DNA of 36,640 nucleotides from Christensenellaceae bacterium (lineage in GTDB: Bacteria; Bacillota; Clostridia; Christensenellales; Aristaeellaceae), in assembly GCA_012797085.1 (NCBI GenBank), contig JAAZPT010000191.1:1-36640 (forward strand), given 5' to 3'. Numbering within the stretch: position 1 is the stretch's first letter; each line of letters begins with the position of its first letter. The position numbers and the translations under genes are program-made. Shown here in pieces: positions 18,539 to 29,728 of this stretch. The notes below the pieces were generated by a model. The model was not told the DNA's origin. It worked only from the letters and a program-made list of their open reading frames with translations, and did no database searches.

Positions 18539-18843
18539 TGAAATTTTCACATGATATTATCATACGCCCGGTATTAACCGAGAAAGCCTATGATGGCATA
18601 GCCGATAAAAGATATGTTTTTGAAGTTGCTAAAACTGCTACAAAAACAGAAATTAAAAACGCATTGCAACAAATTTTTCCCAATATTAAAATTGAAAAAG
18701 TTAATACATTGCGTACAATAGGCAAAATTAAGCGCCAGGGTAAATACTCCGGTCGCAGGCCAGAAGTTAAAAAAGCTTATGTTCAACTTTCCAAGGATTC
18801 AAAAGGAATAGAATTCTTTGAAGGTATGGCAGAAGAAGAATAA
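18538..18843 (+). CDS. rplW: 50S ribosomal protein L23
   Basis: IIIRPVLTEKAYDGI...YVFEVAKTATKTEIKNAL. Confidence 0.97.
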   Translation: MKFSHDIIIRPVLTEKAYDGIADKRYVFEVAKTATKTEIKNALQQIFPNIKIEKVNTLRTIGKIKRQGKYSGRRPEVKKAYVQLSKDSKGIEFFEGMAEEE

Positions 18844-18864
18844 TAGCAGGGAGGAAAAGCAATC

Positions 18865-19704
18865 ATGGCGATTCGTCAATATAAGCCAACCTCGCCCGGC
18901 CGTCGTTTCATGTCGGTGCTCACATATGATGAAATTACAACAAATAAACCGGAAAAATCATTGCTTGAGCCGTTAAAGAAACATGCAGGCCGCAATAAGC
19001 AAGGTAAAATAACAGTTCGTCACCGTGGCGGTGGCAATAAAGTTAAATATCGTATTATAGACTTTAAACGCGATAAAAAAGAAATTCCAGCTCGTGTAGC
19101 TTCAATAGAGTATGATCCTAACCGTTCTGCATTTATTGCATTGCTAAACTACCTTGATGGTGAAAAACGCTACATCCTTTGCCCCTTAGGCCTAAAGGTT
19201 GGAGATGAAATTATCTCGAGTGAAGCGGATCACGTTGATATTAAGCCCGGCAACGCGTTACCTCTTAAAAATATTCCAACAGGTACTTTAATTCATAACA
19301 TTGAATTAAAAGTTGGTAGAGGCGGGCAATTAGTTCGTTCCGCAGGCAACAGTGCTCAGCTTTTAGCTAAAGAAGGTTCAAAGGCTCAAGTACGTTTACC
19401 CAGTGGTGAAGTTCGTTTAATTCCACTTAATGCAATGGCAACAATCGGCTCAGTAAGCAATCCGGATCATAGCAATGTAAGGATTGGTAAAGCAGGCCGT
19501 ATACGTCATTTAGGGTTCCGCCCGGCAGTTCGTGGTGTTGTAATGAACCCGGTAGATCACCCTCATGGTGGTGGTGAAGGTAAATCACCCGTTGGTATGC
19601 CGGCACCTCTTACTCCTTGGGGTAAGGTTGCACTCGGCCTTAAAACACGTAAGCGCAAAAAATATAGTAATAAAGATATTATCAGACGTGCAGGTAAACG
19701 TTAA
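18865..19704 (+). CDS. rplB: 50S ribosomal protein L2
   Basis: [37 protein letters not shown]. Confidence 0.99.
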   Translation: MAIRQYKPTSPGRRFMSVLTYDEITTNKPEKSLLEPLKKHAGRNKQGKITVRHRGGGNKVKYRIIDFKRDKKEIPARVASIEYDPNRSAFIALLNYLDGEKRYILCPLGLKVGDEIISSEADHVDIKPGNALPLKNIPTGTLIHNIELKVGRGGQLVRSAGNSAQLLAKEGSKAQVRLPSGEVRLIPLNAMATIGSVSNPDHSNVRIGKAGRIRHLGFRPAVRGVVMNPVDHPHGGGEGKSPVGMPAPLTPWGKVALGLKTRKRKKYSNKDIIRRAGKR

Positions 19705-19730
19705 GCGAGTAAGGAAGGAGGCAAGCATAA

Positions 19731-20012
19731 ATGAGTCGTTCTGTAAAGAAAGGACCTTATGTCCAAGCAGCATTGTTAAAGCGTGTTGAAGAAATGACAG
19801 AAAAAGGTCAAAAAAGTCCTATCAAAACATGGTCACGCGCTTCTACAATTTTCCCAACATTTGTTGGTCACACTATAGCCGTTCATGATGGCCGTAAACA
19901 TGTACCGGTATATATTACTGAAGATATGGTAGGTCACAAATTAGGTGAATTTGCCCCCACTCGTCTGTTCCGTGGACATGCAGGGGATAAAAAGACCGGT
20001 GGCAAAAAATAG
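19731..20012 (+). CDS. rpsS: 30S ribosomal protein S19
   Basis: [27 protein letters not shown]. Confidence 0.98.
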   Translation: MSRSVKKGPYVQAALLKRVEEMTEKGQKSPIKTWSRASTIFPTFVGHTIAVHDGRKHVPVYITEDMVGHKLGEFAPTRLFRGHAGDKKTGGKK

Positions 20013-20025
20013 GAGGAAATAAATA

Positions 20026-20415
20026 ATGGCAACTAATACACGTAAAAAAGGCGAAAAACGTCTCGCCAATAGAGACAGACGCCCAAAGGCCCATGTCACA
20101 AACGTGCGTATCTCCTCCAGAAAAGTTAGGATAGTAATAAACCTAATACGTGGCAAAAAGGTAGATGAAGCACGTGCAATTCTTAAGTTTACACCCAAGG
20201 CTGCAAGCCCGATAGTGTTAAAACTACTTGATAGCGCAATTGCAAATGCAGTTAATAATAACGAATTAAATCGTCAAAATTTGTATATAGCTGAAATATA
20301 TGCAAATGAAGGTCCAACACTTAAAAGATTTATTGCACGCTCTCGCGGCAGTGCATCACCAATCTTAAAGCGTACAAGCCACATTTCTGTAGTACTTGAC
20401 GAGAAAGTAGACTAG
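20026..20415 (+). CDS. rplV: 50S ribosomal protein L22
   Basis: [41 protein letters not shown]. Confidence 0.97.
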   Translation: MATNTRKKGEKRLANRDRRPKAHVTNVRISSRKVRIVINLIRGKKVDEARAILKFTPKAASPIVLKLLDSAIANAVNNNELNRQNLYIAEIYANEGPTLKRFIARSRGSASPILKRTSHISVVLDEKVD

Positions 20416-20427
20416 GGAGGTTATCTA

Positions 20428-21096
20428 ATGGGTCAGAAAGTAAATCCGCACGGTGCTCGTGTAGGCATAATATTGCCATGGAGTACCCGCTGGTATGCTA
20501 ATAAAAAAGATTTTGCGAAGAACCTCGCCGAGGATTACAAAATTCGTGAATTCTTAAAAGAAAAATGCTTTAATGCTGGCATTAGTCATATAGATATTGA
20601 ACGTACAGCAAGCAGAATTACAGTTTTTCTACACGCTGCCAAACCCGGTTTAATTGCACGCAGCGGTGAAGAAATTGTTAAATTAAACGGTCTTGTAGCT
20701 GAAAAAATCGGCTCACCCGTTCAAATAAACATTATTGAAATTAAAAAGCCCGAAACAAATGCACAACTTGTTGCAGAAAGCATTGCACAACAGCTTGAAA
20801 AACGTATAAGCTTCCGTCGTGCTATGAAACAAGCTATACAACGCTCCATGCGTGCAGGCGTTAAAGGTATAAAAGTTAGTTTATCCGGCCGTGTTGGTGG
20901 TGCTGATATAGCTCGTACGGAGCACTACCATGAAGGTTCAATACCACTACAAACACTAAGGGCAAACATCAATTACGGTTTTGCTGAAGCTGAAACAACA
21001 TATGGTCGTTTAGGCGTAAAGGTTTGGATCTACAAAGGTCAAAAACTTCCAGCTGCAAGGCGTAATCCTGAAAAGAAAGAACAAGGAGGGAAATAA
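20428..21096 (+). CDS. rpsC: 30S ribosomal protein S3
   Basis: [36 protein letters not shown]. Confidence 0.98.
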   Translation: MGQKVNPHGARVGIILPWSTRWYANKKDFAKNLAEDYKIREFLKEKCFNAGISHIDIERTASRITVFLHAAKPGLIARSGEEIVKLNGLVAEKIGSPVQINIIEIKKPETNAQLVAESIAQQLEKRISFRRAMKQAIQRSMRAGVKGIKVSLSGRVGGADIARTEHYHEGSIPLQTLRANINYGFAEAETTYGRLGVKVWIYKGQKLPAARRNPEKKEQGGK

Positions 21097-21099
21097 GCC

Positions 21100-21651
21100 A
21101 TGTTAATGCCAAAAAGAGTAAAACGTCGTCGCCAATTTCGCGGACGTATGAAAGGTAAGGCAAGCCGCGGTAATTTCCTAGCCTATGGAGATTTTGGTTT
21201 GCAGGCACAGGCACCCGCATGGGTTACCAGCCAACAAATCGAGGCTGCGCGTATTGCGTTAACACGTTATATCAGGCGTGGTGGCCAAGTATGGATAAAG
21301 ATATTCCCCGACAAACCGGTTACAGAAAAACCTGCTGAAACTCGTATGGGTTCCGGTAAAGGTTCACCGGAGTACTGGGTAGCAGTAGTTAAGCCCGGCA
21401 GAGTATTATTTGAAATTAAGGGTGTTACAGAGGCAGTTGCTCGTGAAGCATTGCGTCTTGCATCACACAAATTACCCTTAAAATGTAAAATAATAAAGCG
21501 CGAAGGTTTAACGGATGCAGATATTGCTGCAGCAGCACAAAGGGCTGCTAAAAATAGGGCTGCTATTATAGATGCTGAAGAAGCAGCAGAAGTAGCAGAC
21601 GAAACCGCTGAAGTTGCGGAAAATAACGAAGAATCGGGTGGTGAAGCATAA
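21100..21651 (+). CDS. rplP: 50S ribosomal protein L16 with acidic Ala/Glu-rich C-terminal extension
   Basis: [25 protein letters not shown] core; [12 protein letters not shown] followed by ~40 extra residues ending [23 protein letters not shown]. Confidence 0.97.
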   Translation: MLMPKRVKRRRQFRGRMKGKASRGNFLAYGDFGLQAQAPAWVTSQQIEAARIALTRYIRRGGQVWIKIFPDKPVTEKPAETRMGSGKGSPEYWVAVVKPGRVLFEIKGVTEAVAREALRLASHKLPLKCKIIKREGLTDADIAAAAQRAAKNRAAIIDAEEAAEVADETAEVAENNEESGGEA

Positions 21652-21842
21652 TGAAGGCTAAAGAATTTGCTGCAATGAACCCCGCCGAAATTCAGGAAAA
21701 GGTCAAGGAGCTTAAGAGCGAACTGTTCAACCTTCGTTTCCAGCTTGCGACCGGTCAGTTGCAAAACACAATGGTTATTACTAACGTAAAACGCGATATA
21801 GCACGTGCTAAAACGGTTTTACGCCAAAAACAAACAAAATAA
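21651..21842 (+). CDS. rpmC: 50S ribosomal protein L29
   Basis: [20 protein letters not shown]. Confidence 0.96.
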   Translation: MKAKEFAAMNPAEIQEKVKELKSELFNLRFQLATGQLQNTMVITNVKRDIARAKTVLRQKQTK

Positions 21843-21892
21843 GCAGCACAAAGCAAGCTAAAGGAAATAAATAAAAGGAGGCAACAGCTTCA

Positions 21893-22153
21893 ATGACTGA
21901 AACAAGAGGCATTCGTAAGTCCAGAGTAGGCATGGTAGTAAGCGACAAAATGGATAAAACCGTGGTTGTTGAAATTAAAACTCGTGTAAGCCATCCCTTA
22001 TATGGAAAAATTATGAATAGAACAACAAAATTCAAAGCTCATGATGAACTAAATCAATGTGGTATTGGCGATAAGGTTCGTATTATGGAAACCCGCCCAA
22101 TAAGCCGTGACAAAAACTGGCGCATTGTTGAGATTCTTGAAAAGGCAAAATAA
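21893..22153 (+). CDS. rpsQ: 30S ribosomal protein S17
   Basis: [27 protein letters not shown]. Confidence 0.97.
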   Translation: MTETRGIRKSRVGMVVSDKMDKTVVVEIKTRVSHPLYGKIMNRTTKFKAHDELNQCGIGDKVRIMETRPISRDKNWRIVEILEKAK

Positions 22154-22248
22154 TAAAACTAAGCTTAATTGCTTCGTTTTGTCAATGTTAATCCAAGGAT
22201 CGATGCTGTACATATAGGGCATCGAACCCGAAAAAGGAGGAGAAACTT

Positions 22249-22620
22249 ATGATTCAGCCGCAAACACGGCTTAAAGTTGCCGATAATTCCGGTGCTAAAG
22301 AAATCATGTGCATACGTGTTTTAGGTGGTTCTTTCCGCCGTCACGGTTCAATTGGCGATATTATAGTAGCCAGTGTTAAAAGCGCACAGCCCGGTGGCAC
22401 TGTTAAAAAAGGTGATGTTGTAAAAGCTGTTATCGTACGTCAATGCAAAAGCATACGTAGGGTAGATGGCAGCTATATCAAATTTGATGATAATGCTGCA
22501 GTGCTTATAGACAACGCCAAAATGCCTCGCGGTACCCGTATATTCGGGCCGGTGGCACGTGAACTTCGTTCAGATAAAGATTTTATGAAAATAGTATCCC
22601 TTGCTCCAGAAGTATTATAA
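22249..22620 (+). CDS. rplN: 50S ribosomal protein L14
   Basis: [27 protein letters not shown]. Confidence 0.98.
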   Translation: MIQPQTRLKVADNSGAKEIMCIRVLGGSFRRHGSIGDIIVASVKSAQPGGTVKKGDVVKAVIVRQCKSIRRVDGSYIKFDDNAAVLIDNAKMPRGTRIFGPVARELRSDKDFMKIVSLAPEVL

Positions 22621-22635
22621 TGCGGAGGTATGATA

Positions 22636-22995
22636 ATGAGCTCTAAAATACATGTAAAAACGGGTGATCGTGTAGTTGTCATAACCGGTAGTGAAAACAT
22701 CCGCGGAAAAATGGGCAAAGTACTAAGCGTTAACCCTAAAAACCATCGCCTTATAGTTGAAGGCGTAGCTATGGTTACAAAACATCAAAAGCCTCGTCAT
22801 CAAGGCGAGCCCGGTGGAACATTCCAAAAGGAACGCTCCATAGATTCATCAAATGTTATGTTGGTTTGCCCCAAATGCAATAAACCCACCAAAATCGGTC
22901 GCCGTGAGGTAGAGGTTGAAAACCAAGATGGCAAAAAAATAAAAAAACGCGTTCGTGTTTGTAAAAACAAGGAATGTGGCAAAGAAATTGACTAA
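22636..22995 (+). CDS. rplX: 50S ribosomal protein L24
   Basis: [27 protein letters not shown]. Confidence 0.97.
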   Translation: MSSKIHVKTGDRVVVITGSENIRGKMGKVLSVNPKNHRLIVEGVAMVTKHQKPRHQGEPGGTFQKERSIDSSNVMLVCPKCNKPTKIGRREVEVENQDGKKIKKRVRVCKNKECGKEID

Positions 22996-23009
22996 AGGAG
23001 GGAACTTAA

Positions 23010-23552
23010 ATGGCAACAAGAATTAGTGAATTATATAAAGCCGAAGTAGTTCCTGCCTTAATGCAGAAATTCGGCTATAAAAACATCATGCAAGTACCTA
23101 AACTTCATAAAATTGTTTTAAACATGGGCTTGGGCGATTGTAAAGACAACAGCAAAGCATTAAACAACGCTGTTGAAGAACTTGCTTTAATATCAAGCCA
23201 AGCACCTGTAGTAACAAAGGCTCGTAAAAGCGTTGCTAACTTTAAGCTTCGTCAAGGTATGAGCGTTGGTGCAAAGGTTACACTTCGTGGCAAACGTATG
23301 GAAGAATTCTATGACAAATTGGTAAATGTAGCTCTTCCTCGTGTTCGTGACTTCCGTGGCGTAAGCACAAAGGCCTTTGACGGCCGTGGCAACTACGCAT
23401 TAGGTATTCGTGAACAACTACTATTCCCCGAAATTAACTACGATAAAGTAGAAACTATTCGCGGTATGGAAATCATCTTTGTTACAAGTGCACAAACAGA
23501 TGAAGAATGTAGAGAATTGCTTGCCCTATTAGGCATGCCTTTCGCAAGGTAA
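23010..23552 (+). CDS. rplE: 50S ribosomal protein L5
   Basis: [46 protein letters not shown]. Confidence 0.98.
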   Translation: MATRISELYKAEVVPALMQKFGYKNIMQVPKLHKIVLNMGLGDCKDNSKALNNAVEELALISSQAPVVTKARKSVANFKLRQGMSVGAKVTLRGKRMEEFYDKLVNVALPRVRDFRGVSTKAFDGRGNYALGIREQLLFPEINYDKVETIRGMEIIFVTSAQTDEECRELLALLGMPFAR

Positions 23553-23562
23553 GGAGAGAATT

Positions 23563-23748
23563 ATGGCTAAAAAAAGTTTAATAGTTAAGGCATCCCGTCC
23601 TGCTAAGTTCTCTACAAGAGCTTACACACGTTGCAACATTTGTGGTCGCCCCCATTCAGTGTTGCGCAAGTACGGAATTTGCCGTATCTGTTTCAGAGAA
23701 CTGGCCTATAAAGGTCAAATACCCGGTGTCCGCAAGGCCAGTTGGTAA
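23563..23748 (+). CDS. rpsN: 30S ribosomal protein S14, zinc-binding type (61 aa)
   Basis: [38 protein letters not shown]. Confidence 0.98.
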   Translation: MAKKSLIVKASRPAKFSTRAYTRCNICGRPHSVLRKYGICRICFRELAYKGQIPGVRKASW

Positions 23749-23777
23749 GCGGCATTTAATGCAAAGGAGGTCAAAGC

Positions 23778-24179
23778 ATGATTGTTAACGATCCCATCGC
23801 AGATATGCTTACACGTATTCGTAATGCACAAATAGCAAAGCATGATGCTGTGGTTGTACCTGCCAGCAATACAAAAAAGGCTATCGCCAAAATTTTGCTG
23901 GATGAAGGTTACGTCAAAAATGTTGAATTTATAAATGATGGTCCTCAAGGTTCAATAAAAATAACATTGAAATATGTTGACGGCAAAAATCAGCCGGTAA
24001 TAGGAGGACTAAGGCGTATTAGCAAACCCGGTTTGCGTATATATGCACAAAGCAGTGAACTGCCCCAAGTACTTGGTGGCTTAGGTATAGCTATTATAAG
24101 TACATCCAAGGGCGTTATGACAAGCCGTCAAGCTCGTAAAGAGAATGTGGGCGGCGAAGTATTAGCTTATATTTGGTAA
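23778..24179 (+). CDS. rpsH: 30S ribosomal protein S8
   Basis: [42 protein letters not shown]. Confidence 0.98.
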   Translation: MIVNDPIADMLTRIRNAQIAKHDAVVVPASNTKKAIAKILLDEGYVKNVEFINDGPQGSIKITLKYVDGKNQPVIGGLRRISKPGLRIYAQSSELPQVLGGLGIAIISTSKGVMTSRQARKENVGGEVLAYIW

Positions 24180-24210
24180 TAAACCTGACACGTCAAAGGA
24201 GGAGTGAATT

Positions 24211-24750
24211 ATGTCACGTATCGGTAAACTTCCGATTACAATTCCCGCGGGCGTGACGGTTACGGTGGATGATAAAAACATCGTAAAAGTGAAAGGACCT
24301 AAAGGTGAGCTTTCTCAGGCTGTCAACCGCGATATAAAACTTGATCAAAAGGATGGCGTTTTAACATTAACTCGTCCATCAGATGCAAAGCCACATAAAG
24401 CTATGCACGGTTTATACCGTAGCCTAGTTAATAATATGGTAATAGGTGTTAGTGAAGGTTATAGCAAAACACTAATTTTAGTTGGTACAGGTTATCGTGC
24501 CGAAGCAAAAGGTACAACCTTAACAATAAACCTTGGTTTCTCTCACCCTGTAGTTTTTGAGGCTCCAAAGGATATTACATTTACAACACCTGATCCTGCA
24601 AAAATTATTATAAGTGGTATTTCAAAACAACAAGTTGGCAACTTAGCAGCGGATATTCGTGCTCTACGTAAACCCGAACCATATCTTGGTAAAGGCGTTA
24701 AGTATGAAAATGAACACATTCGCCGTAAAGTTGGTAAAACAGGCAAATAA
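24211..24750 (+). CDS. rplF: 50S ribosomal protein L6
   Basis: MSRIGKLPITIPAGV; GTGYRAEAKG; RKPEPYLGKGVKYENEHIRRKVGKTGK. Confidence 0.98.
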   Translation: MSRIGKLPITIPAGVTVTVDDKNIVKVKGPKGELSQAVNRDIKLDQKDGVLTLTRPSDAKPHKAMHGLYRSLVNNMVIGVSEGYSKTLILVGTGYRAEAKGTTLTINLGFSHPVVFEAPKDITFTTPDPAKIIISGISKQQVGNLAADIRALRKPEPYLGKGVKYENEHIRRKVGKTGK

Positions 24751-24768
24751 AGTAAGGAGTGAACGCAA

Positions 24769-25137
24769 ATGTTTTCAAGACGTGATAGAAATGCAGATCG
24801 TATCATTCGTCATGCACGAGTACGTAAAAAAGTTAGCGGCACACCTGAAATGCCAAGACTTTGCGTATACCGTAGCTTGAACCATATTTATGCTCAAGTT
24901 ATAGATGATACAAAGGGTTGCACATTGGTAAGTGCATCAACCATGGAAAAAGAAATTAAAAGCCAAATAGCAGAAGTTTCAAAAACGGAAGCTGCTAAAA
25001 TTGTAGGTAAAATTATAGGCGAGCGTGCAGCTGAAGCCGGTATCGAAAAAGTTGTTTTCGACCGTGGCGGTTATGTATACACAGGTCGTGTACAAGCTGT
25101 TGCCGATGGTGCTCGTGAGGCCGGTCTTAAATTTTAA
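24769..25137 (+). CDS. rplR: 50S ribosomal protein L18
   Basis: [47 protein letters not shown]. Confidence 0.98.
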   Translation: MFSRRDRNADRIIRHARVRKKVSGTPEMPRLCVYRSLNHIYAQVIDDTKGCTLVSASTMEKEIKSQIAEVSKTEAAKIVGKIIGERAAEAGIEKVVFDRGGYVYTGRVQAVADGAREAGLKF

Positions 25138-25155
25138 TAAAGGAGGAACACGTAC

Positions 25156-25668
25156 ATGCAAAGAGGTAATCGCATGAATCGCAGAGAACCAAGCGAGTTT
25201 AAAGAAAAGCTGGTTTCACTCAACCGTGTTACCAAGGTTGTTAAGGGCGGCCGTAATATGCGCTTTGCCGCATTGGTTGTTGTTGGCGATGAAAAGGGCC
25301 GTGTAGGCGCCGGTATCGGTAAATCAACAGAAATATCCGATGCTATCCGTAAAGGTGCAGCAATAGCCAAGAAAAACCTTATTACAGTTCCAATGGCTAA
25401 CACAACAATACCCCATGAAGTAATTGGTAGATTTAGTACAGCTAAAGTTGTTTTACTACCTGCTGAAGAGGGTGCCGGTGTTATAGCCGGTGGCGCTGCG
25501 CGTGCAGTATTGGAGCTTAGTGGTATTAAGGATATTAGAACAAAGTCCTTTGGTACAAGCAACAGGATAAACATGGTAAAGGCAACCTTGGAAGGTTTAA
25601 AAAATCTTCGTTCTCCGGAAATGGTTGCACAACTTCGCGGAAAGACCGTAGAAGAAATATTGGGCTAG
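25156..25668 (+). CDS. rpsE: 30S ribosomal protein S5
   Basis: [42 protein letters not shown]. Confidence 0.98.
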   Translation: MQRGNRMNRREPSEFKEKLVSLNRVTKVVKGGRNMRFAALVVVGDEKGRVGAGIGKSTEISDAIRKGAAIAKKNLITVPMANTTIPHEVIGRFSTAKVVLLPAEEGAGVIAGGAARAVLELSGIKDIRTKSFGTSNRINMVKATLEGLKNLRSPEMVAQLRGKTVEEILG

Positions 25669-25678
25669 GAGGATAAAA

Positions 25679-25861
25679 ATGAAATTAAGAATTACATTAA
25701 TAAAATCCCCAATAGCTTGTAAGCAAAAACAAATTAAAACCGTTAAGGCATTAGGGCTAAGAAAAGTGGGCTACTCAGTAGAACAACCCGATAACCCATG
25801 CATTCGCGGTATGATCTTCCGTGTTAAACACATGGTAGAAGTAGCAGAGATTGAAGAATAG
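25679..25861 (+). CDS. rpmD: 50S ribosomal protein L30
   Basis: RITLIKSPIACKQKQIKTVKALGLRKVGYSV. Confidence 0.97.
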   Translation: MKLRITLIKSPIACKQKQIKTVKALGLRKVGYSVEQPDNPCIRGMIFRVKHMVEVAEIEE

Positions 25862-25876
25862 GAGGGAGTACAAATT

Positions 25877-26317
25877 ATGAGATTACATGATTTGAAACCC
25901 GCCGAGGGTTCAAGAACTGCACCTAAGCGCCTTGGTAGAGGCTCAGGCAGCGGTCTTGGTAAAACCTCAGGTAAGGGCCACAAGGGTGCAAAGGCTCGTA
26001 GTGGCGGCGGTAAAGGTCCTGGATTTGAAGGCGGACAAATGCCATTAATCCGTCGTGTTCCTAAGAGTGGTTTTACTAATATATTTAAAAAAGTTTACGC
26101 AATAGTTAACGTAGGTAGCTTGGAAATCTTTGAAAACGGCACAGTTGTGGATGTTGATGCACTAAAAGAAGCCGGTCTTATTAAAAAGACATACGACGGT
26201 ATTAAAATACTGGCAAAAGGCGATTTAACACGCAAACTCACTGTAAAGGCAGATAAATTCTCAGCTGCTGCAAAGGAAAAGATTGAGGCATCCGGCGGGA
26301 AAGCCGAGGTGAATTAA
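25877..26317 (+). CDS. rplO: 50S ribosomal protein L15
   Basis: [37 protein letters not shown]. Confidence 0.98.
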   Translation: MRLHDLKPAEGSRTAPKRLGRGSGSGLGKTSGKGHKGAKARSGGGKGPGFEGGQMPLIRRVPKSGFTNIFKKVYAIVNVGSLEIFENGTVVDVDALKEAGLIKKTYDGIKILAKGDLTRKLTVKADKFSAAAKEKIEASGGKAEVN

Positions 26318-26319
26318 TT

Positions 26320-27582
26320 ATGTTTGAAACCATACGTAATGCATTTAAAGTTAAAGAAATAAGGCAAAAATTAATTTACACATTCTTTATGTTGTTAATT
26401 TACCGCCTTGTAAGCGTTATACCTGCACCCGGTGTAAACATTGCGGCTGTTAAAGCCAGCACTGGTTCAGGCCTGGATATGCTTGATATGATTAATATGA
26501 TGACAGGTAATGCCTTCCAACAGATGACAATTATGGCTATGGGTATTACTCCGTATATTAACTCAAGCATTATAATGCAACTTTTAACAATTGCAATACC
26601 TGCCCTTGAACGTCTTCAAAAAGAGGGCGAAGAAGGCAGGAAGAAAATTGCAAGAATTACACGCTATGTAACTATCGGCTTAGCTTTATTCCAGGCTATC
26701 GGTTTGGTATCAAGCCTCGGTTATATTAAACCCGGTTGGTTTAACAGCGTTTTAGTCGGTGTAAGCATGTCAGCCGGTACAGCCTTATGTATGTGGATGG
26801 GTGAAAGAATTACCGAAAAAGGCATTGGTAACGGTATATCCTTACTGATATTTGCAGGTATTATTTCAAACTTGTTCAACGGAACATTAAATCTAATCCG
26901 TACAGCAATTTCCAGAGGCTTATTAAGCGATTGGATTTCTGTATTTGCAGTTTTAATACTACTTGTTGTTATGATAGTATTAGTTACATTTGTTAACTTA
27001 GGCGAGCGCCGTATACCCGTTAACTATGCAAAAAGGGTTAGGGGTCGCAAAATGTATGGCGGCCAAAGCACTTATATGCCTATGAAGGTTGACGCAAGTG
27101 GCGTTCTACCTATGATATTTGCTTATTCCTTTATGGCATTCCCCAGCACAATTATTCAACTTACAGCACCTAATAGCGGTTTTGCACTTTGGTGGAATAC
27201 GTATATGAACCAAGGTTCTCCTGCTTATTTGTTAATTACAGCCTTATTAATATTCGGCTTTACATTCTTCTATTCATCCATTTCATATGATCCCGTAGAA
27301 ATTTCAAAAAATCTACAGGAAAATGGTGGCATGATACCCGGAATTCGCTCAGGTAAAGCAACAGTAAACTTTATTAACCGTGTTAAAAACCGTTTAACAA
27401 TGTTTAACGCTTTCTTCCTTGCAGTTGTAGCTACAATACCGACTGTGGCAACAATACAATTGCGAACAGCAATTCCCTTTGCAGCATCATCAATTTTAAT
27501 TGGTGTTAGCGTTGCTTTAGAAACAATGCGTCAGCTTGAAGGCCAACTTACAACCCGTAACTACGAAGGCTTTCTTAGATAG
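26320..27582 (+). CDS. secY: Preprotein translocase subunit SecY
   Basis: IMQLLTIAIPALERLQKEGEEGRKKI; NLGERRIPVNYAKRV; about 10 TM segments. Confidence 0.98.
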   Translation: MFETIRNAFKVKEIRQKLIYTFFMLLIYRLVSVIPAPGVNIAAVKASTGSGLDMLDMINMMTGNAFQQMTIMAMGITPYINSSIIMQLLTIAIPALERLQKEGEEGRKKIARITRYVTIGLALFQAIGLVSSLGYIKPGWFNSVLVGVSMSAGTALCMWMGERITEKGIGNGISLLIFAGIISNLFNGTLNLIRTAISRGLLSDWISVFAVLILLVVMIVLVTFVNLGERRIPVNYAKRVRGRKMYGGQSTYMPMKVDASGVLPMIFAYSFMAFPSTIIQLTAPNSGFALWWNTYMNQGSPAYLLITALLIFGFTFFYSSISYDPVEISKNLQENGGMIPGIRSGKATVNFINRVKNRLTMFNAFFLAVVATIPTVATIQLRTAIPFAASSILIGVSVALETMRQLEGQLTTRNYEGFLR

Positions 27583-27588
27583 TGCTAT

Positions 27589-27618
27589 ACCGGCGGGAAC
27601 TTTATGTTCCGCCGGTTT
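27589..27618 (+). promoter_or_regulatory. Strong intercistronic hairpin between secY and adk
   Basis: ACCGGCGGGAAC-TTTAT-GTTCCGCCGGT (one bulged G), followed by only TTTTGG. Confidence 0.7.
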
Positions 27619-27645
27619 TGGAACAAATTATTAGGAGGTAATTGT

Positions 27646-28269
27646 ATGAATGTAATCTTTTTAGGACCTCCGGGCGCAGGTAAAGGCACCCATGCTCAAA
27701 AAATTAGCCAAGAGTTTAGCATTCCTCAAATTTCCACAGGCGACATACTTCGTCAAGCCATAAAAGATGGCACGGAGGTCGGTTTAAAAGCCAAGGAATA
27801 TATGGATGCAGGTAAGCTTGTTCCTGACAGTGTAGTTATTGCTATTGCAGAGCAGCGTTTAAAGGCTGATGATTGCAAAAAAGGCTATATACTAGACGGG
27901 TTTCCACGCACAGTAGCTCAAGCTGAAGCCCTTGACAAAATAGCTGATATTGACTTTGTTGTTGATATAGATGTTGATGATGAAGTTATTGTTAAACGTT
28001 TAAGTGGCAGAAGGGTTTGCCCTGACTGCCAAACAGTTTATCATGTAGACTTTGAAGGATATTCACCGATTTGTGCTAAATGCGGTGGCAATGTAATTCA
28101 ACGTAAAGATGATAACGAAGATACTATCCGTGAACGCCTAAGCGTATACGCACAGCAAACAGCTCCCCTTATTGACTATTATAAAAAGGCTGGTAAACTT
28201 ATAGTAGTAGATGGTGCAAAACCGGTTAGCGAAGTTTTTGCTGATGTAAAAAAGGCTTTTGAGGCATAA
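27646..28269 (+). CDS. adk: Adenylate kinase (with zinc lid)
   Basis: MNVIFLGPPGAGKGTHAQKI; lid CPDCQTVYHV...CAKCGG; AGGAGG RBS places start at 27646 (the ORF track starts inside the hairpin). Confidence 0.97.
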   Translation: MNVIFLGPPGAGKGTHAQKISQEFSIPQISTGDILRQAIKDGTEVGLKAKEYMDAGKLVPDSVVIAIAEQRLKADDCKKGYILDGFPRTVAQAEALDKIADIDFVVDIDVDDEVIVKRLSGRRVCPDCQTVYHVDFEGYSPICAKCGGNVIQRKDDNEDTIRERLSVYAQQTAPLIDYYKKAGKLIVVDGAKPVSEVFADVKKAFEA

Positions 28270-28270
28270 A

Positions 28271-29044
28271 ATGATATTCATTAAAAACCCGGTACAAATA
28301 CAAAAAATGCGTGATGCCGGCAAGGTTTTATACGAGGTTTTGCAAAGGATAGTAAGCCAAGTTAAACCGGGCATTACAACTAAAGAGCTGGATATTTTTG
28401 CAGAAAATTTAATTAGGAAAGCAAATGCTATACCGAGCTTTTTAGGCTATATGGGTTTTCCGGCAAGCATATGTACAAGCATTAATCAACAGGTTGTACA
28501 TGGTATACCGAGTCATGATGTAGTGTTAAATGAAGGCGATATCATCAGTATAGATTGCGGAGTTATATTGGATGGCTGGCAATCGGATAGTGCCATTACC
28601 GTAGGTGTCGGGAAAATATCTGCTGAGGCTGAAAAGCTTATAAAAGTTACGGAAGAATGTTTTTTTGCCGGTGTAAGGCAGGCGGTTTTAGGTAAACGTT
28701 TAGGTGACTTGGGCGAGGCAATACAAAACCACGCCGAAAAAAACGGTTTTTATGTTATTAAAAACTATACCGGCCACGGTATAGGTAAGGATATGCATGA
28801 AGAGCCATCAGTTTACAATTATCGCACCAATCGCCGCGGCATACGTTTTATGAAAAACATGACCTTGGCAGTTGAGCCTATGATAGCCATCGGCACTTCG
28901 GAAACTAAAGTTTTAAATGATGAATGGACCGTAGAAACAACAGATGGATCCCTTTGCTCTCATTACGAACATACTATCTTAATAAATGATGGTTTGCCTG
29001 AATTATTATCTTACCCCGGCTTTACTTGGAAGGAGGACGCTTAA
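28271..29044 (+). CDS. map: Methionine aminopeptidase type I
   Basis: IDCGVILDGWQSDSAITVGVG; NYTGHGIGKDMHEEPSV; TLAVEPMIAIG. Confidence 0.97.
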   Translation: MIFIKNPVQIQKMRDAGKVLYEVLQRIVSQVKPGITTKELDIFAENLIRKANAIPSFLGYMGFPASICTSINQQVVHGIPSHDVVLNEGDIISIDCGVILDGWQSDSAITVGVGKISAEAEKLIKVTEECFFAGVRQAVLGKRLGDLGEAIQNHAEKNGFYVIKNYTGHGIGKDMHEEPSVYNYRTNRRGIRFMKNMTLAVEPMIAIGTSETKVLNDEWTVETTDGSLCSHYEHTILINDGLPELLSYPGFTWKEDA

Positions 29045-29046
29045 TT

Positions 29047-29334
29047 TTGAACGATACACCGTTTAATGTTGGGCGCATAGTTCTATCTACACAAGGTAGG
29101 GATAAGGGTCGCTTTTTTATAATTGTTGAAGTAGTAAACGATAATTTTGTTTTATTAGCCGATGGAGATTTAAGAAAACTTGAAAAACCCAAGCTAAAAA
29201 AAATAAAGCACTTGCGTGCAACAAAGTTTATAGCAAATAATTTTATTGATAAGCTCAATAATAAAGTTTTAGTTTTAAATAGCGATTTAAGAAAAGAGAT
29301 TAAACACTACACTGATGTTAAGGAGGTATGCTAA
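29047..29334 (+). CDS. KOW-domain RNA-binding protein (L14e-like), between map and infA
   Basis: [55 protein letters not shown] then TTG start. Confidence 0.85.
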   Translation: MNDTPFNVGRIVLSTQGRDKGRFFIIVEVVNDNFVLLADGDLRKLEKPKLKKIKHLRATKFIANNFIDKLNNKVLVLNSDLRKEIKHYTDVKEVC

Positions 29335-29555
29335 TGGCAAAAAGTGATGTAATCGAAATGGAAGGCACGGTGGTTGAAACACTGCCCAATGCCATGTTCA
29401 ATGTGGAATTACCCAACGGTCATCGTATTTTAGCCCATATATCAGGCAAAATGCGAATGAATTATATAAGAATATATCCCGGTGATAAAGTAACCGTTGA
29501 AATGTCGCCCTATGATTTAACAAGGGGAAGAATCACCTGGAGAAGCAAGGGCTAA
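29334..29555 (+). CDS. infA: Translation initiation factor IF-1
   Basis: [47 protein letters not shown]. Confidence 0.98.
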   Translation: MAKSDVIEMEGTVVETLPNAMFNVELPNGHRILAHISGKMRMNYIRIYPGDKVTVEMSPYDLTRGRITWRSKG

Positions 29556-29572
29556 AATATAAATCAAACTAA

Positions 29573-29700
<128 letters not shown>

Positions 29701-29701
<1 letters not shown>

Positions 29702-29728
29702 AAAAAGCTCCTATCAGGAGCTTTTTTA
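29701..29728 (+). terminator. Strong terminator ending the ribosomal operon
   Basis: AAAAAAGCTCCTATCAGGAGCTTTTTTAA. Confidence 0.9.

Noticed and set aside
19565-19789. 74-aa + strand ORF overlapping rplB end and rpsS start
   Set aside because: Alternative frame over two certain ribosomal genes.
21267-21764. 165-aa - strand ORF antisense to rplP/rpmC
   Set aside because: Shadow ORF of the Ala/Glu-rich L16 tail (Ser/Ala-rich translation); no independent coding signal.
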